Notes under the pieces: model-generated
Database searches by the model: none
Seen by the model: only the letters and a program-made list of their open reading frames with translations
What the model was told of the DNA's origin: nothing
Shown: piece after piece, positions 1 through 8,577 of the stretch
How the letters are laid out: each line of letters opens with the position of its first letter
How positions within the stretch are numbered: position 1 is the first letter of the stretch
Source of the DNA: Cerasibacillus sp036516575
GTDB lineage: Bacteria > Bacillota > Bacilli > Bacillales > Amphibacillaceae
NCBI RefSeq assembly: GCF_036516575.1
Contig: NZ_DATBTY010000003.1
Coordinates: forward strand, 124,001 to 188,000
Length of the DNA: 64,000 nt
Direction: 5' to 3'
Program-made: the position numbers and the translations under genes

Positions 1-714
1 TGTTACAAATGGATATGTCCCTTGATCGATATCAAGCATGACACCTTGTGCACCTTCAAATAAGACGCGGCGATCCTCATCTAAAGCGTTATTTAAAATG
101 AGCGATGTATCTGTTACATATTGTTTCATTTTCTGTCCATATGCAAAATATTCATCGAAAATCTCATCAACTGAAACGGGATCTGCATCATATAGCTTTG
201 TAAATAAACGGTTTTTTTCCTTGACGTTTTGTTCGAGTTTTTCACGGAATGTGTCAGCATCTAACAAGTCAGCCATACGAATGCCAACGCGCGCCGCTTT
301 ATCAGTATAAGCTGGTCCAATTCCCTTTTTCGTTGTTCCAATTTTATTGGTACCTTTTTCTTCTTCTTGTAATACGTCTAATTTTATATGATATGGCAAA
401 ATAACATGTGCCCGATTACTAATATAAAGATTATCTGTTGAAATATTATGTTCTTGTAAATAAGCTAGTTCGTCTAGGAATGCTTTTGGATCAATAACCA
501 TTCCATTTCCTAATACACACGCTTTTTCATTATTAAATATACCGGATGGGATCAAATGAAGTTTATAAGTTACTCCATCAAATTTAATCGTATGCCCTGC
601 ATTATTACCACCTTGGTAACGAGCAACGACTTCTGCTTTTTCTGCTAAAAAGTCAGTTATCTTGCCTTTTCCTTCATCGCCCCATTGCGTCCCTACTACA
701 ACTACTGAGGACAT
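1..714 (-). CDS. purA: Adenylosuccinate synthetase, 3'-truncated by window edge
   Basis: GTP-dependent ligase joining IMP and aspartate in the first committed step to AMP, in the cytosol. The visible part is the first 238 codons of a protein usually about 430 residues long. It opens with the typical N-terminus MSSVVVVGTQWGDEGKGK, which carries the GDEGKGK nucleotide-binding loop and catalytic Asp/Lys, followed by the conserved GGNNAGHT segment. The last visible residues (GTYPFVT) are also family-typical. The ATG is preceded by a strong GGAGGT ribosome site. The frame is intact to the window edge, so only the C-terminal part is missing from view. An inverted pair of PurR-like boxes lies about 90-130 bases upstream, so purine-dependent repression is likely. 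Confidence 0.97.
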   Translation of the reverse strand, partial: MSSVVVVGTQWGDEGKGKITDFLAEKAEVVARYQGGNNAGHTIKFDGVTYKLHLIPSGIFNNEKACVLGNGMVIDPKAFLDELAYLQEHNISTDNLYISNRAHVILPYHIKLDVLQEEEKGTNKIGTTKKGIGPAYTDKAARVGIRMADLLDADTFREKLEQNVKEKNRLFTKLYDADPVSVDEIFDEYFAYGQKMKQYVTDTSLILNNALDEDRRVLFEGAQGVMLDIDQGTYPFVT

Positions 715-802
715 GGCGCACCTCCGTTAAGTTTGTCTTTTAAATACGTTTTTCATTATCACAAAGGCTAGTTTATCAATTATGGATGATCAAGTCAATT
801 AT

Positions 803-845
803 TAAGCGAACATTTCTTGTTAAAATCTTGTTATCGTTCGGAAAA
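803..845 (-). promoter_or_regulatory. Candidate PurR operator (two inverted PurBoxes)
   Basis: Between purA and dnaB, the plus strand shows AAGCGAACATT followed, after about 16 bases, by the reversed motif (minus strand TTCCGAACGATAA). Bacillus PurR binds two CGAA-centred PurBoxes arranged as an inverted pair with about 16-17 bases between them. Position (upstream of purA) and geometry both fit. Motif identity is seen in the sequence; regulation is inferred. Confidence 0.6.
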
Positions 846-875
846 TAAAAAAACAGCCCATTATGCTTGGGCTGT
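844..875 (-). terminator. Rho-independent terminator of dnaB
   Basis: On the minus strand an 8-bp stem (ACAGCCCA/TGGGCTGT) is followed by a run of T. The 5' arm lies inside the last codons of the helicase gene and the stop codon sits in the loop, so the gene and terminator overlap. Confidence 0.85.
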
Positions 876-2234
876 GGCTGGTGGAATTTGACTATCATCA
901 TAACGATGATCTAAGTCGACGAATTTATTATATTCTTTCACGAAAGCAAGTTCGACTGTACCAACTGGACCATTACGTTGCTTAGCAATGATGATTTCAA
1001 TAATGTTTTGTTTCTCTGATTCCTGATCATAATAATCATCACGATATAGGAAACCAACAATATCCGCATCTTGCTCAATACTTCCTGATTCACGTAAATC
1101 GGACATCATCGGGCGTTTATCTTGACGTTGTTCTACTCCACGAGACAGCTGAGATAGAGCAATAACTGGAATTTCTAATTCTCTAGCAATTCCCTTTAAT
1201 GAACGGGAAATCTCTGAAACTTCTTGCTGGCGGTTCTCTCTTGAATTCGGACTTCCTTGAATCAATTGTAAATAGTCAATGACAATCATACCAAGTCCGT
1301 GTTCTTGTTTGAGACGGCGACATTTCGAACGAATTTCACTCACGCGAATACCTGAAGAATCATCTATAAAAATACCTGCATTTGATAACGACCCCATTGC
1401 CATTGTCAAACGTCCCCAATCTTCGGCTTCGAGTTGACCATTACGTAATCTTTGTGCATCAATATTCCCTTCTGCACAGAGCATACGTTGAACGAGTTGG
1501 TCAGCTCCCATCTCTAAGCTAAAGATTGCTACATTTTCATCCGTGTTTACAGCTACATTTTGTGCGATATTTAAAGCAAAAGCGGTTTTACCAACAGATG
1601 GACGTGCAGCAATAATAATCAAATCATTACGCTGAAATCCTGATGTAATTCGATCAAGATCCCGATAGCCTGTTGGAATCCCTGTCACATCACTTTCACG
1701 GTTATGAAGTTGTTCAATATTGTCATATACTTCAATTAATACATCTTTAATCGCTTTAAAGGAACCCGCATTTTGTCGGTTAGCAACTTCTAGGATTCCT
1801 TTTTCTGCTTCATTAAGTACCTCATCGACATCATCTTCATGTGTATACGATGTCGTCACAATATCTGTAGCTGTACGTATCAAACGTCTGAGTAACGCTT
1901 TTTCTTCAACGATTTTACAATAATAGCTAATATTAGCTGCTGTTGGTACACTACCTGCTATTTCTGTTAAATAAGATACGCCACCTGCTTCATCTAAAAT
2001 CTTACGGTCTTGTAAAGCTGCTGTAACAGTTAAAATATCAATCGGCTCACCACGGTCTGATAAGTTTAACATCACTTCAAAAATCCGTTGGTGACCCGCA
2101 CGATAAAAATCTTCCGGTTGGAGAATCTGTGAGGCTGTTGAAAAAGCTTCTGGCTCTAAAAAAATCGCCCCAATGACAGATTGCTCCGCCTCTAAATTAT
2201 GTGGTGGAATTCGGTCGTTCATCATCTCACTCAA
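861..2234 (-). CDS. dnaB: Replicative DNA helicase DnaB (DnaC of B. subtilis)
   Basis: Hexameric ring helicase that unwinds the fork during chromosome replication. The 457 residues match family length. The N-terminal primase-interacting domain starts PPHNLEAEQSVIGAIF. The RecA-like motor has Walker A ARPSVGKT near residues 210-217 and Walker B VIDYLQLI near 315-322. A DnaB-type C-terminal segment with the QLSRGVEQR signature follows. The start is TTG with GGAGG eight bases upstream; a four-codon out-of-frame ATG overlaps that site and is not used. It follows rplI and gdpP on the same strand with short gaps, so they probably share transcripts. It ends at the terminator overlapping its stop. 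Confidence 0.97.
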   Translation of the reverse strand: MSEMMNDRIPPHNLEAEQSVIGAIFLEPEAFSTASQILQPEDFYRAGHQRIFEVMLNLSDRGEPIDILTVTAALQDRKILDEAGGVSYLTEIAGSVPTAANISYYCKIVEEKALLRRLIRTATDIVTTSYTHEDDVDEVLNEAEKGILEVANRQNAGSFKAIKDVLIEVYDNIEQLHNRESDVTGIPTGYRDLDRITSGFQRNDLIIIAARPSVGKTAFALNIAQNVAVNTDENVAIFSLEMGADQLVQRMLCAEGNIDAQRLRNGQLEAEDWGRLTMAMGSLSNAGIFIDDSSGIRVSEIRSKCRRLKQEHGLGMIVIDYLQLIQGSPNSRENRQQEVSEISRSLKGIARELEIPVIALSQLSRGVEQRQDKRPMMSDLRESGSIEQDADIVGFLYRDDYYDQESEKQNIIEIIIAKQRNGPVGTVELAFVKEYNKFVDLDHRYDDSQIPPATAQA

Positions 2235-2279
2235 CAGCCATACCTCCTCTCCATCATACTTAATTAGATAAACCTTACT

Positions 2280-2726
2280 TTACTGTTCAACAACATGAAC
2301 TTTGACTGTTCCTTGAACATCTGGATGTAATTTAATTGGTACATGAACAACTCCGAGTGATTTAATTGGTTCTGCTAATTCAATTTTACGGCGATCAACT
2401 TTAAATCCATGATCTTTCTTTAATACATCTGCAATTTGTTTATTCGTAATCGAACCAAATAGACGTCCACCATCACCTGATTTAGCTTTCAATTCAACGG
2501 TAATCTTTTCTAGTGCCTTTTTAAGCTCAATCGCTTCTTCTTTTTCTTGTTGTGCTTGTTCATCTAATTTACGTTTCTGAGCTTCTAATTGTTTTAAATT
2601 CCCAGGTGTCGCTTCGACTGCTAAGTTATTTTTTAATAAATAGTTACGAGCATAACCAACAGACACCTTTTTAACGTCGCCTTTTTTTCCTTGACCTTTA
2701 ACATCTTTTAATAAAATAACTTTCAT
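2280..2726 (-). CDS. rplI: 50S ribosomal protein L9
   Basis: Binds domain V of 23S rRNA at the base of the L1 stalk. At 148 residues it is the standard length: an N-terminal rRNA-binding domain (MKVILLKDVKGQGKKGDVK, then GYARNYL), a long connecting Glu/Lys-rich helix at about residues 45-80, and a C-terminal domain. The ATG overlaps the end of gdpP by four bases, indicating translational coupling. It lies 45 bases upstream of dnaB on the same strand, the conserved Bacillaceae gdpP-rplI-dnaB order. Confidence 0.97.
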   Translation of the reverse strand: MKVILLKDVKGQGKKGDVKKVSVGYARNYLLKNNLAVEATPGNLKQLEAQKRKLDEQAQQEKEEAIELKKALEKITVELKAKSGDGGRLFGSITNKQIADVLKKDHGFKVDRRKIELAEPIKSLGVVHVPIKLHPDVQGTVKVHVVEQ

Positions 2727-4687
2727 GTTTCATTTCTCCCCTCTATATATTCATCAATAATAGTTTTAAGCTTCTGTTCAACTTCATCAACCGTTGTACC
2801 TTCGATTTGAGTGGCAGCATTTGTTAAGTGACCACCACCACCTAATTTCTCCATAATCACTTGAACATTTATTTTACCAAGAGACCGGGCACTGATGCCA
2901 ATTTTTCCATCTTCACGTTCAGATATGACAAATGATGCCGAGATACCGCTCATTGTTAGCAATGTATCTGCTGTTTGGGCGATTAATACAGACCCAAATG
3001 TATGTCCAGGTGCTGCTTTAGCAATGGCAATCGTTTCTTCGTAAACTTCCGCTGTTTCAATTAAGCGACTGCGGTGAATATAGGATTCAAAATCTTCTTT
3101 AAGGAATTTCTGAACTAAGACAGTATCTGCACCCTTAGAGCGTAAATATGATGCAGCTGCAAATGTCCGAGAACCAGTTCTGAGTGTGAAACTTTTCGTG
3201 TCTACAACAATCCCCGCTAATAAAGCAGAAGCCTCAAGAATTGATAATTTCTTATCTTTCGGTTGGTATTCAAACAACTCCGTCACCAATTCTGATGTTG
3301 ATGATGCATAAGGTTCCATATAAACGAGTGTTGGGTTGTCAATAAAATCTTCTGCTCGGCGATGATGGTCGATGACAACTTTATAATCTGTTTTTGATAA
3401 TAAGGATTCATCAACAACCATTGAAGGGCGATGCGTATCTACGACCACAATTAAACTGTTCTGGGTAATCCGTTCATGCGCATCTTTTGGCTCAACGAAA
3501 TAGGGCCAGAGATCTTCATCTTCTTTAACCGCATCAAGTAATCGATAGACCCCTGTGTGCACATCTTTCGAATCGATGACAATATAACCACTTTTTCCAT
3601 TTGCACGCGCTATATGGAGAATCCCTATCGCAGAACCAATCGCATCCATGTCAGGTACTTGATGCCCCATAATAAAAACATGATCACTTGCCTTTATTAA
3701 ACCAGTTAAAGCGTGTGAAATAACACGTGCCCGCACCATGGTGCTTTTCTCCATCGGGTTTGTCTTACCACCATAAAAACGTGCTTTTCCTGTCTCATCT
3801 TTTATAGCGACTTGGTCTCCCCCTCTTCCAAGTGCTAAATTTAAACTCGAATGGGCCATCACCCCGAGTTCTGGAAGTGACGTATTGCCGTAACCAATTC
3901 CGATACTAATTGTTAGAGGAACGTTTTGCATCGTATCCAGTTCTCGAACTTCATCTAAAATAGCAAATTTAGATTCCTCAAGCTCTGTTAATATCGCGTT
4001 TGTCCCCACTGCTAAAAATTGTTCTTGAGATGTACGCTTTAAATATAAACCAAACCGACGTGACCATTCATTTAAAGCCGAAGTCACCTTTGAGTTCAGT
4101 TGACTTTTTAGCGTATCATCCATATTTCGCGTCAATTCATCATAGTTATCTAAATAAATAATAGCTAAAATCGTATGTTCATTATCATATAATGTCTCGA
4201 TTTCTAATTGTTCTGTGCGATCGAGTACATATAATAAACGGTCATCTTTACGAATGATAACTTGAAAGCCATAATCTCCGTACTTAAATGTGACATTTTC
4301 TTTATTTTCGTTAATAGCCGGAATGAGCTGATCAGATATATCTTCAAGTGGTTTACCAATCATATCTGTTTCAAAAAAATGATTCATATGTGGGTTCATC
4401 CATTCCACATAATAATCATCATTATAAATGATCATTCCTATGGGCATGTCTAATAAAACCTCTTCACCGACATCCTCTACATGATCTGATAAAGACGCAA
4501 TATGTTGTTTGATTTCATTTTCATTTCTTCTCTCTTGTTGGATTGTTTGGAATATAGCAGCTAGTAATAATAAGGTCATCAATAATCCTAATATAATGGA
4601 TATATACCATATAATACCTAGCATAATAAATGCGACCAGACTTAAAAACAAGAGATGTGATCTTGATTTCATTTGATGATTAAACAT
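2723..4687 (-). CDS. gdpP: Cyclic-di-AMP phosphodiesterase GdpP (YybT)
   Basis: Membrane-bound enzyme that hydrolyses c-di-AMP to pApA and so controls osmolyte uptake and wall homeostasis. The 654 residues show two N-terminal transmembrane helices (about 10-48), a PAS-like domain, a degenerate GGDEF domain (about 170-300), then DHH and DHHA1 domains. Catalytic motifs are visible: DMDAIG, VVDTHRPS, VIDHHRR and, at the C-terminus, GGGGHLTNAA. The ATG has TAGGAGC upstream. The last four bases overlap rplI. The window also encodes the c-di-AMP receptor DarA at 51164-51493. Confidence 0.95.
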   Translation of the reverse strand: MFNHQMKSRSHLLFLSLVAFIMLGIIWYISIILGLLMTLLLLAAIFQTIQQERRNENEIKQHIASLSDHVEDVGEEVLLDMPIGMIIYNDDYYVEWMNPHMNHFFETDMIGKPLEDISDQLIPAINENKENVTFKYGDYGFQVIIRKDDRLLYVLDRTEQLEIETLYDNEHTILAIIYLDNYDELTRNMDDTLKSQLNSKVTSALNEWSRRFGLYLKRTSQEQFLAVGTNAILTELEESKFAILDEVRELDTMQNVPLTISIGIGYGNTSLPELGVMAHSSLNLALGRGGDQVAIKDETGKARFYGGKTNPMEKSTMVRARVISHALTGLIKASDHVFIMGHQVPDMDAIGSAIGILHIARANGKSGYIVIDSKDVHTGVYRLLDAVKEDEDLWPYFVEPKDAHERITQNSLIVVVDTHRPSMVVDESLLSKTDYKVVIDHHRRAEDFIDNPTLVYMEPYASSTSELVTELFEYQPKDKKLSILEASALLAGIVVDTKSFTLRTGSRTFAAASYLRSKGADTVLVQKFLKEDFESYIHRSRLIETAEVYEETIAIAKAAPGHTFGSVLIAQTADTLLTMSGISASFVISEREDGKIGISARSLGKINVQVIMEKLGGGGHLTNAATQIEGTTVDEVEQKLKTIIDEYIEGRNET

Positions 4688-4767
4688 AATTAATTCAGCT
4701 CCTACAAAGAAAAACGCTTAACGCGTCTTTCATGAGTAAGGACCAGAGAAAATTCTCTGGAATGTCA

Positions 4768-5715
4768 TTATTTTTTTACGTCCATTCGCTCACGTAAGCG
4801 GAATCCTAAGTCAATTATACCTAAAATCCTTACTAAAGGAACGAGAAATGGTGATAATATAACAATAAAGATAGTTATAATAATTGGTAATGCCTTTGAC
4901 ATGTTCCTCTTATAGACAAAGAAAAAGATAAAAGAAATTCCTTGGATTGCCATGAAAAAGCCGAGTAAGGCAATCAAGTTTTGCGCACTAATCGCCACAT
5001 AACCATCTGGGTCCAAATTCATAAAACTAATGAGTATGGCGATCAAATATAACCAAACAATCGTTACTGGAAATGTTAAATGACGAAATGGTGGAAAACG
5101 AAACGCCATTTTCTCCATTCGATTAATGATCTTATAACCAATCCATTGACTTAGAAAAGCCATGAACAAGGCACCAATAATTAACAGCATTGGAAACAAA
5201 TTCGCAATCATTGGCAATCGTTGTTCAAACATTTTCATCTGTTCATTGACATCTGACCCAACGCCAAACTGTTTAAACAGTTGCTCAGTTTGTTCAAAAG
5301 ATTGTCGAATCATCTGTTCATAGGCTTGCATCAAGTTAATGTCCATCACCAGTTGCGCAAAAACATACGTAAATAAGAAGCCAAACATAAAACCAACCGT
5401 TCCCCTTGCCCATGTTTCATACGGGGTTAGTTGTTTATGCATAGCAACCCCAATCATGATACCGCCAATCCCTGGTATAACTGCTAATGGGAGGGAAAGT
5501 AATGTTGCAAAAAGAATTGTTAATAGACTTATGACGGCAAATAATAGAAGGGATGGGCGCCAACTATAGCGATGGGCATAAATAATAAATGGAATAGGTA
5601 GTAAAACACTCGCAATGAGTGAAACAAACGGGATAAATGCTGCAATTAGAACCAACACAATAAACACGCCAGCCAAGAGAGCCCCGTCTGTAATTTGCTT
5701 CGATTGATTCATCAT
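4768..5715 (-). CDS. yybS: YybS-like DUF2232 integral membrane protein
   Basis: Polytopic membrane protein of unknown function in the same place as yybS in Bacillus, upstream of gdpP. About 315 residues with roughly seven to eight hydrophobic segments, including the N-terminal ALLAGVFIVLVLIAAFIPF region and a C-terminal IIITIFIVILSPFLVPLV helix. A soluble amphipathic loop rich in Gln/Glu (MIRQSFEQTEQLFKQFG) sits mid-protein. Start chosen at an ATG with GAGG five bases upstream; an adjacent ATG three bases on is equally possible. Family assignment comes from composition, length and synteny; no enzymatic motif is visible. Confidence 0.8.
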   Translation of the reverse strand: MMNQSKQITDGALLAGVFIVLVLIAAFIPFVSLIASVLLPIPFIIYAHRYSWRPSLLLFAVISLLTILFATLLSLPLAVIPGIGGIMIGVAMHKQLTPYETWARGTVGFMFGFLFTYVFAQLVMDINLMQAYEQMIRQSFEQTEQLFKQFGVGSDVNEQMKMFEQRLPMIANLFPMLLIIGALFMAFLSQWIGYKIINRMEKMAFRFPPFRHLTFPVTIVWLYLIAILISFMNLDPDGYVAISAQNLIALLGFFMAIQGISFIFFFVYKRNMSKALPIIITIFIVILSPFLVPLVRILGIIDLGFRLRERMDVKK

Positions 5716-5966
5716 TTGCACCTCTTCAAAAATCGACTAATCAATTGTTACTATTACCATATGATAACATGATTTCATTAAATATGGCACTTAGAAGTAA
5801 GATTGTTAAACTTTATTTCACGTTTTAGTACAATTTATTAACTAAAGTAGCTTATAAATTTCAAGACAATCTTGACACCATCCAGCATAATACTCCAGAT
5901 TCGTATGTATTTCATATATAATAGACGCAGAAAAGACTCATTAAAATCTGGCAAAGGATGGACATT

Positions 5967-6449
5967 ATGATATTTTGGCAAGCTCTGATCCACAGTCTTA
6001 AATTACCAAAAAAACAATCTGTCTTCCAATTAAATCGCGTGGGGATGGATATCGTTGTTTTTTATCTGTTTATCTTGCTCGGAATTGTTTCATTACCAAC
6101 TCTGATCGAATTCCTATTAGTTGATACAGGGTTAACAGCACGTATGAACGTTGTTTTTAGACTCATTTACTACTTTATCTTTTCCTATTTACCATTAACG
6201 ATTATTGTCTTTTTATTATTGTCCCTTGTTGCTTATATCGGGCTAGGGTTAACTCGTTTACTAAAACGGAAATTGCACTATGCTATTTTATGGAAGATGA
6301 GTGCTTTTATCTCGACTATTCCGTTTTTGCTTTATACAATCGTTAGTTTGTTTTATCCATTGGATGATCATTGGCTATTTGTATTGATTCCATATACACT
6401 TATATTTTTATTTAAAATTATAACCATCTATCCGAAAAGACCGACTTAA
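5967..6449 (+). CDS. Small membrane protein, DUF1189-like
   Basis: 160-residue protein with about four hydrophobic helices (FYLFILLGIVSLPTLIEFLL, YLPLTIIVFLLLSLVAYIG, MSAFISTIPFLLYTIVSLF, WLFVLIPYTLIFLFKII). The N-terminal FWQALIHSLKLPKKQSVFQL resembles the start of DUF1189 proteins, which are usually about 250 residues, so this would be a short version. The ATG at 5967 has AAAGGA eight bases upstream; the in-frame ATG nine bases earlier is too close to that site. It stands alone on the plus strand between two minus-strand genes. No catalytic residues are recognisable and its role is unknown. Confidence 0.55.
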   Translation: MIFWQALIHSLKLPKKQSVFQLNRVGMDIVVFYLFILLGIVSLPTLIEFLLVDTGLTARMNVVFRLIYYFIFSYLPLTIIVFLLLSLVAYIGLGLTRLLKRKLHYAILWKMSAFISTIPFLLYTIVSLFYPLDDHWLFVLIPYTLIFLFKIITIYPKRPT

Positions 6450-6507
6450 GCGTATGAAATATAGAAAATCGTAATGGACGGAAGCTAGGTGGAATGATAT
6501 TCTTTTA

Positions 6508-6588
6508 AACTGCCGAGTGCTTAGGGTCGATTTGGCTAATCTGCCCCCATTTCGGGTTAGGCGGAGAATGGGGGCGCGTCAACCCGAT
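6508..6588. other. GC-rich structured element with possible pseudoknot
   Basis: Clearly richer in G and C than its surroundings. On the plus strand the 9-bp stem GCCCCCATT/AATGGGGGC (6543-6551 with 6567-6575) encloses a loop containing GGTTAG (6555-6560). That loop can pair with CTAATC (6536-6541) just 5' of the stem, giving an H-type pseudoknot. A competing helix CGGGTT/AACCCG (6553-6558 with 6581-6586) and an outer GGGT/ACCC pair also exist. There is no T-run on either side, so it is not a simple terminator. It could be a small RNA, a 3'-UTR element of the regulator gene on the minus strand, or a repeat. I do not recognise a known riboswitch class. Confidence 0.4.
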
Positions 6589-6589
6589 G

Positions 6590-7507
6590 TTATTGTTCAT
6601 AAATAATTTGACCAATGCCATCTATTTCATAATGAAGACCCAATAGTTTCTCTTGAAAGGCTGGTTGACTTAAAATGTGTAGCAAGCGATCAATTAAAGC
6701 TGAGGTCTCTTCATTTTTCGTAACGACGAGATCATAGTTTTCATTTATCATCGGGATAAAATCAATATTTGCCATTTTAGCTGTATGTTTTATACCGACA
6801 CCAACATCTGCTTTTCCACTAGAAATGGTTGATGCAACCCCTAAATGGCTCGTCTGCACATCATGAAACCCTTTGATACTATGTCGCTGAATGCCATGTA
6901 ATCGTAATTGTTCTTCTAGAAGAACACGTGCCCCTGCTCCTTTTTCTCTATTGACCAAACGGAGGTCATGCCTACTGAAGTCTTTCCATCCTGTAACTTT
7001 TTTGGGATTTCCTTTAGCAACATATAAACCAGCTTGTCGTTTAATAAAACGTATGACAACAAATGAGTGACTCACTAAAATTCTCCGTATATAAGGTAAA
7101 TTATATGAATTTGTTTCACCATCAAATAAATGTGTACTTACAATATGGGATTTTCCTTGATACATTGACATAAGACCATCTAAACTACCAACTTGAGAGC
7201 GTAGTGAAGCAAGTCCTAATTCGCGTGTCAATAAGTCTAAACTATTGTCTTGGCCACAAATAACGATAGACGGTGATGCTTGCTGAGATGCTTTATTAAT
7301 TTGATTGTTTAATGGTAAGTTCATCACCTTACCCTCTTTTTGACGAAGTTTATAATTTTCTAATTCACTTCGGTCAACCCGCATTTGCCGCCCAACACGA
7401 TAGGCTTGTAGCTCTCCTTTTTTAATTAAATCATAGACTGTCAATTTGGAAACCTTTAAAATTCTCGCTAATTCTTCTGTCGTATACGATTCATCATGAT
7501 TAAGCAT
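6590..7507 (-). CDS. HTH plus periplasmic-binding-like domain regulator (molybdate type)
   Basis: About 305 residues. An N-terminal excisionase/MerR-like helix-turn-helix (YTTEELARILKVSKLTVYDL, ending in RVGRQMRVDRSELENY) is fused to a C-terminal substrate-binding-like domain of the COG1910 type, with the signature REKGAGARVLLEEQL and SSGKADVGVGIKH. Such fusions act as intracellular molybdate or tungstate sensors next to mod transport genes. The start at 7507 is preferred because AGAGGTGG lies seven bases upstream; the longer frame starting at 7525 would put that site inside the coding region. It is divergent from modA, with a shared 265-base regulatory region holding a palindrome. Confidence 0.82.
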   Translation of the reverse strand: MLNHDESYTTEELARILKVSKLTVYDLIKKGELQAYRVGRQMRVDRSELENYKLRQKEGKVMNLPLNNQINKASQQASPSIVICGQDNSLDLLTRELGLASLRSQVGSLDGLMSMYQGKSHIVSTHLFDGETNSYNLPYIRRILVSHSFVVIRFIKRQAGLYVAKGNPKKVTGWKDFSRHDLRLVNREKGAGARVLLEEQLRLHGIQRHSIKGFHDVQTSHLGVASTISSGKADVGVGIKHTAKMANIDFIPMINENYDLVVTKNEETSALIDRLLHILSQPAFQEKLLGLHYEIDGIGQIIYEQ

Positions 7508-7713
7508 GTACCTACCACCTCTCATGATATTGTAACATTTTTATCCTTTTAATAGATGAAACTTATTATACTGCATTCACTATTCATGAAATAACTGCCA
7601 AGCTTAATGAAAATCATATACTTTTCAATGTTACTTTTAACAAAAATGACAAAACTTATGATTAAATCCTATAAAGCTTACTTATATTCCATGCTAGACA
7701 GATAGAAATATTA

Positions 7714-7763
7714 TATAATTAAATATATCTAAATATAACTAGGCATATTTAATTATAACTAGG
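7714..7763 (+). promoter_or_regulatory. modA -10 region and candidate operator
   Basis: A TATAAT at 7714-7719 is followed by a perfect 7-bp inverted repeat TAAATAT-N8-ATATTTA (7730-7751). The nonamer ATAACTAGG occurs at 7735-7743 and again exactly 20 bases later at 7755-7763, the second copy running into the modA ribosome site AGGAGGGG. The placement just downstream of the -10 suggests a repressor site, most simply for the divergent HTH regulator. No good -35 was found. Function is inferred. Confidence 0.5.
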
Positions 7764-7772
7764 AGGGGTTAT

Positions 7773-8564
7773 ATGAAACAATTTCGTATGGTCATTGTCC
7801 TATTACTAGCTGTTTTTTTACTCTCTAGTTGTGGGTCGACAGAAGATGCACAAAACAATAATAAAGCAAATGAAACAGCCTCGTTAACGATTTCTGCTGC
7901 GATTAGTTTAACGGATGCACTAGAAGAAATGAAACCTATTTTTGAAAAAGAGCATAATGTTGAATTAACATTTAATTTAGGTGGATCTGGAAAGTTAGCA
8001 CAACAGATTCAACAAGGTGCGCCTGTTGATGTTTTTATCTCTGCTAATCAAGATTGGATGGATACATTAGAAAAAGAAGAACTCATTCAAACGGATACAA
8101 GAAAAGATATAACAGGAAATAAGATTGTGTTAATTTCCTCTAAGGATGCCCATTTATCAATGAATTTACTAGAAGAAATCGATCAACTTGATTCGGTTAA
8201 ACAAATTGCTGTTGGAAACCCTGAAACGGTTCCAGCTGGAAAATATACCGAACAGATTTTAACACATCTAGAAAAATGGGATGGATTACAAAATCAAATT
8301 ATTTTAGCTAAGGATGTTCGTCAAGTCCTAACATATGTTGAAACAGGCAATGCTGAAATCGGATTCGTCTATGAAAGTGACGCAAAAACATCTGATCAAA
8401 TTGATATTTTATTAACCGCTGATACGAAGATGCATGATCCGATTATTTATCCAGCTGCGGTGACAACCGACACAGAACATGAAAATGTCGCCAAAGATTT
8501 TTTAGAATTCCTTGAAAGTGATCAAGCCCAAGATATCTTACAATCATATGGATTTCAAAAGTAA
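7773..8564 (+). CDS. modA: Molybdate ABC transporter substrate-binding lipoprotein
   Basis: Surface-anchored receptor that captures molybdate (or tungstate) for ModBC. The N-terminal signal MKQFRMVIVLLLAVFLLSSCG contains a lipobox (LSSC), so it should be lipid-anchored at Cys20. The mature part starts the family pattern LTISAAISLTDALEEM and contains FNLGGSGKLAQQIQQGAPVDVF with ligand-contacting Ser/Gly residues, plus VGNPETVPAGKYTEQ. At 263 residues it has the usual length. It carries a strong AGGAGGGG ribosome site. modB follows after 13 bases, so modABC is an operon. Confidence 0.93.
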   Translation: MKQFRMVIVLLLAVFLLSSCGSTEDAQNNNKANETASLTISAAISLTDALEEMKPIFEKEHNVELTFNLGGSGKLAQQIQQGAPVDVFISANQDWMDTLEKEELIQTDTRKDITGNKIVLISSKDAHLSMNLLEEIDQLDSVKQIAVGNPETVPAGKYTEQILTHLEKWDGLQNQIILAKDVRQVLTYVETGNAEIGFVYESDAKTSDQIDILLTADTKMHDPIIYPAAVTTDTEHENVAKDFLEFLESDQAQDILQSYGFQK

Positions 8565-8577
8565 TTAGGTGTTATGT

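Noticed and set aside
4743..4760. Perfect 9-bp inverted repeat CCAGAGAAA/TTTCTCTGG-like hairpin after yybS
   Set aside because: No loop of normal size and no T-run on the minus strand, so I could not call it a terminator.
6471..6500. GGACGGAAGCTAGG resembles part of the glutamine riboswitch motif
   Set aside because: The flanking conserved parts are missing, that class is known mainly from cyanobacteria and marine samples, and no glutamine gene is downstream.
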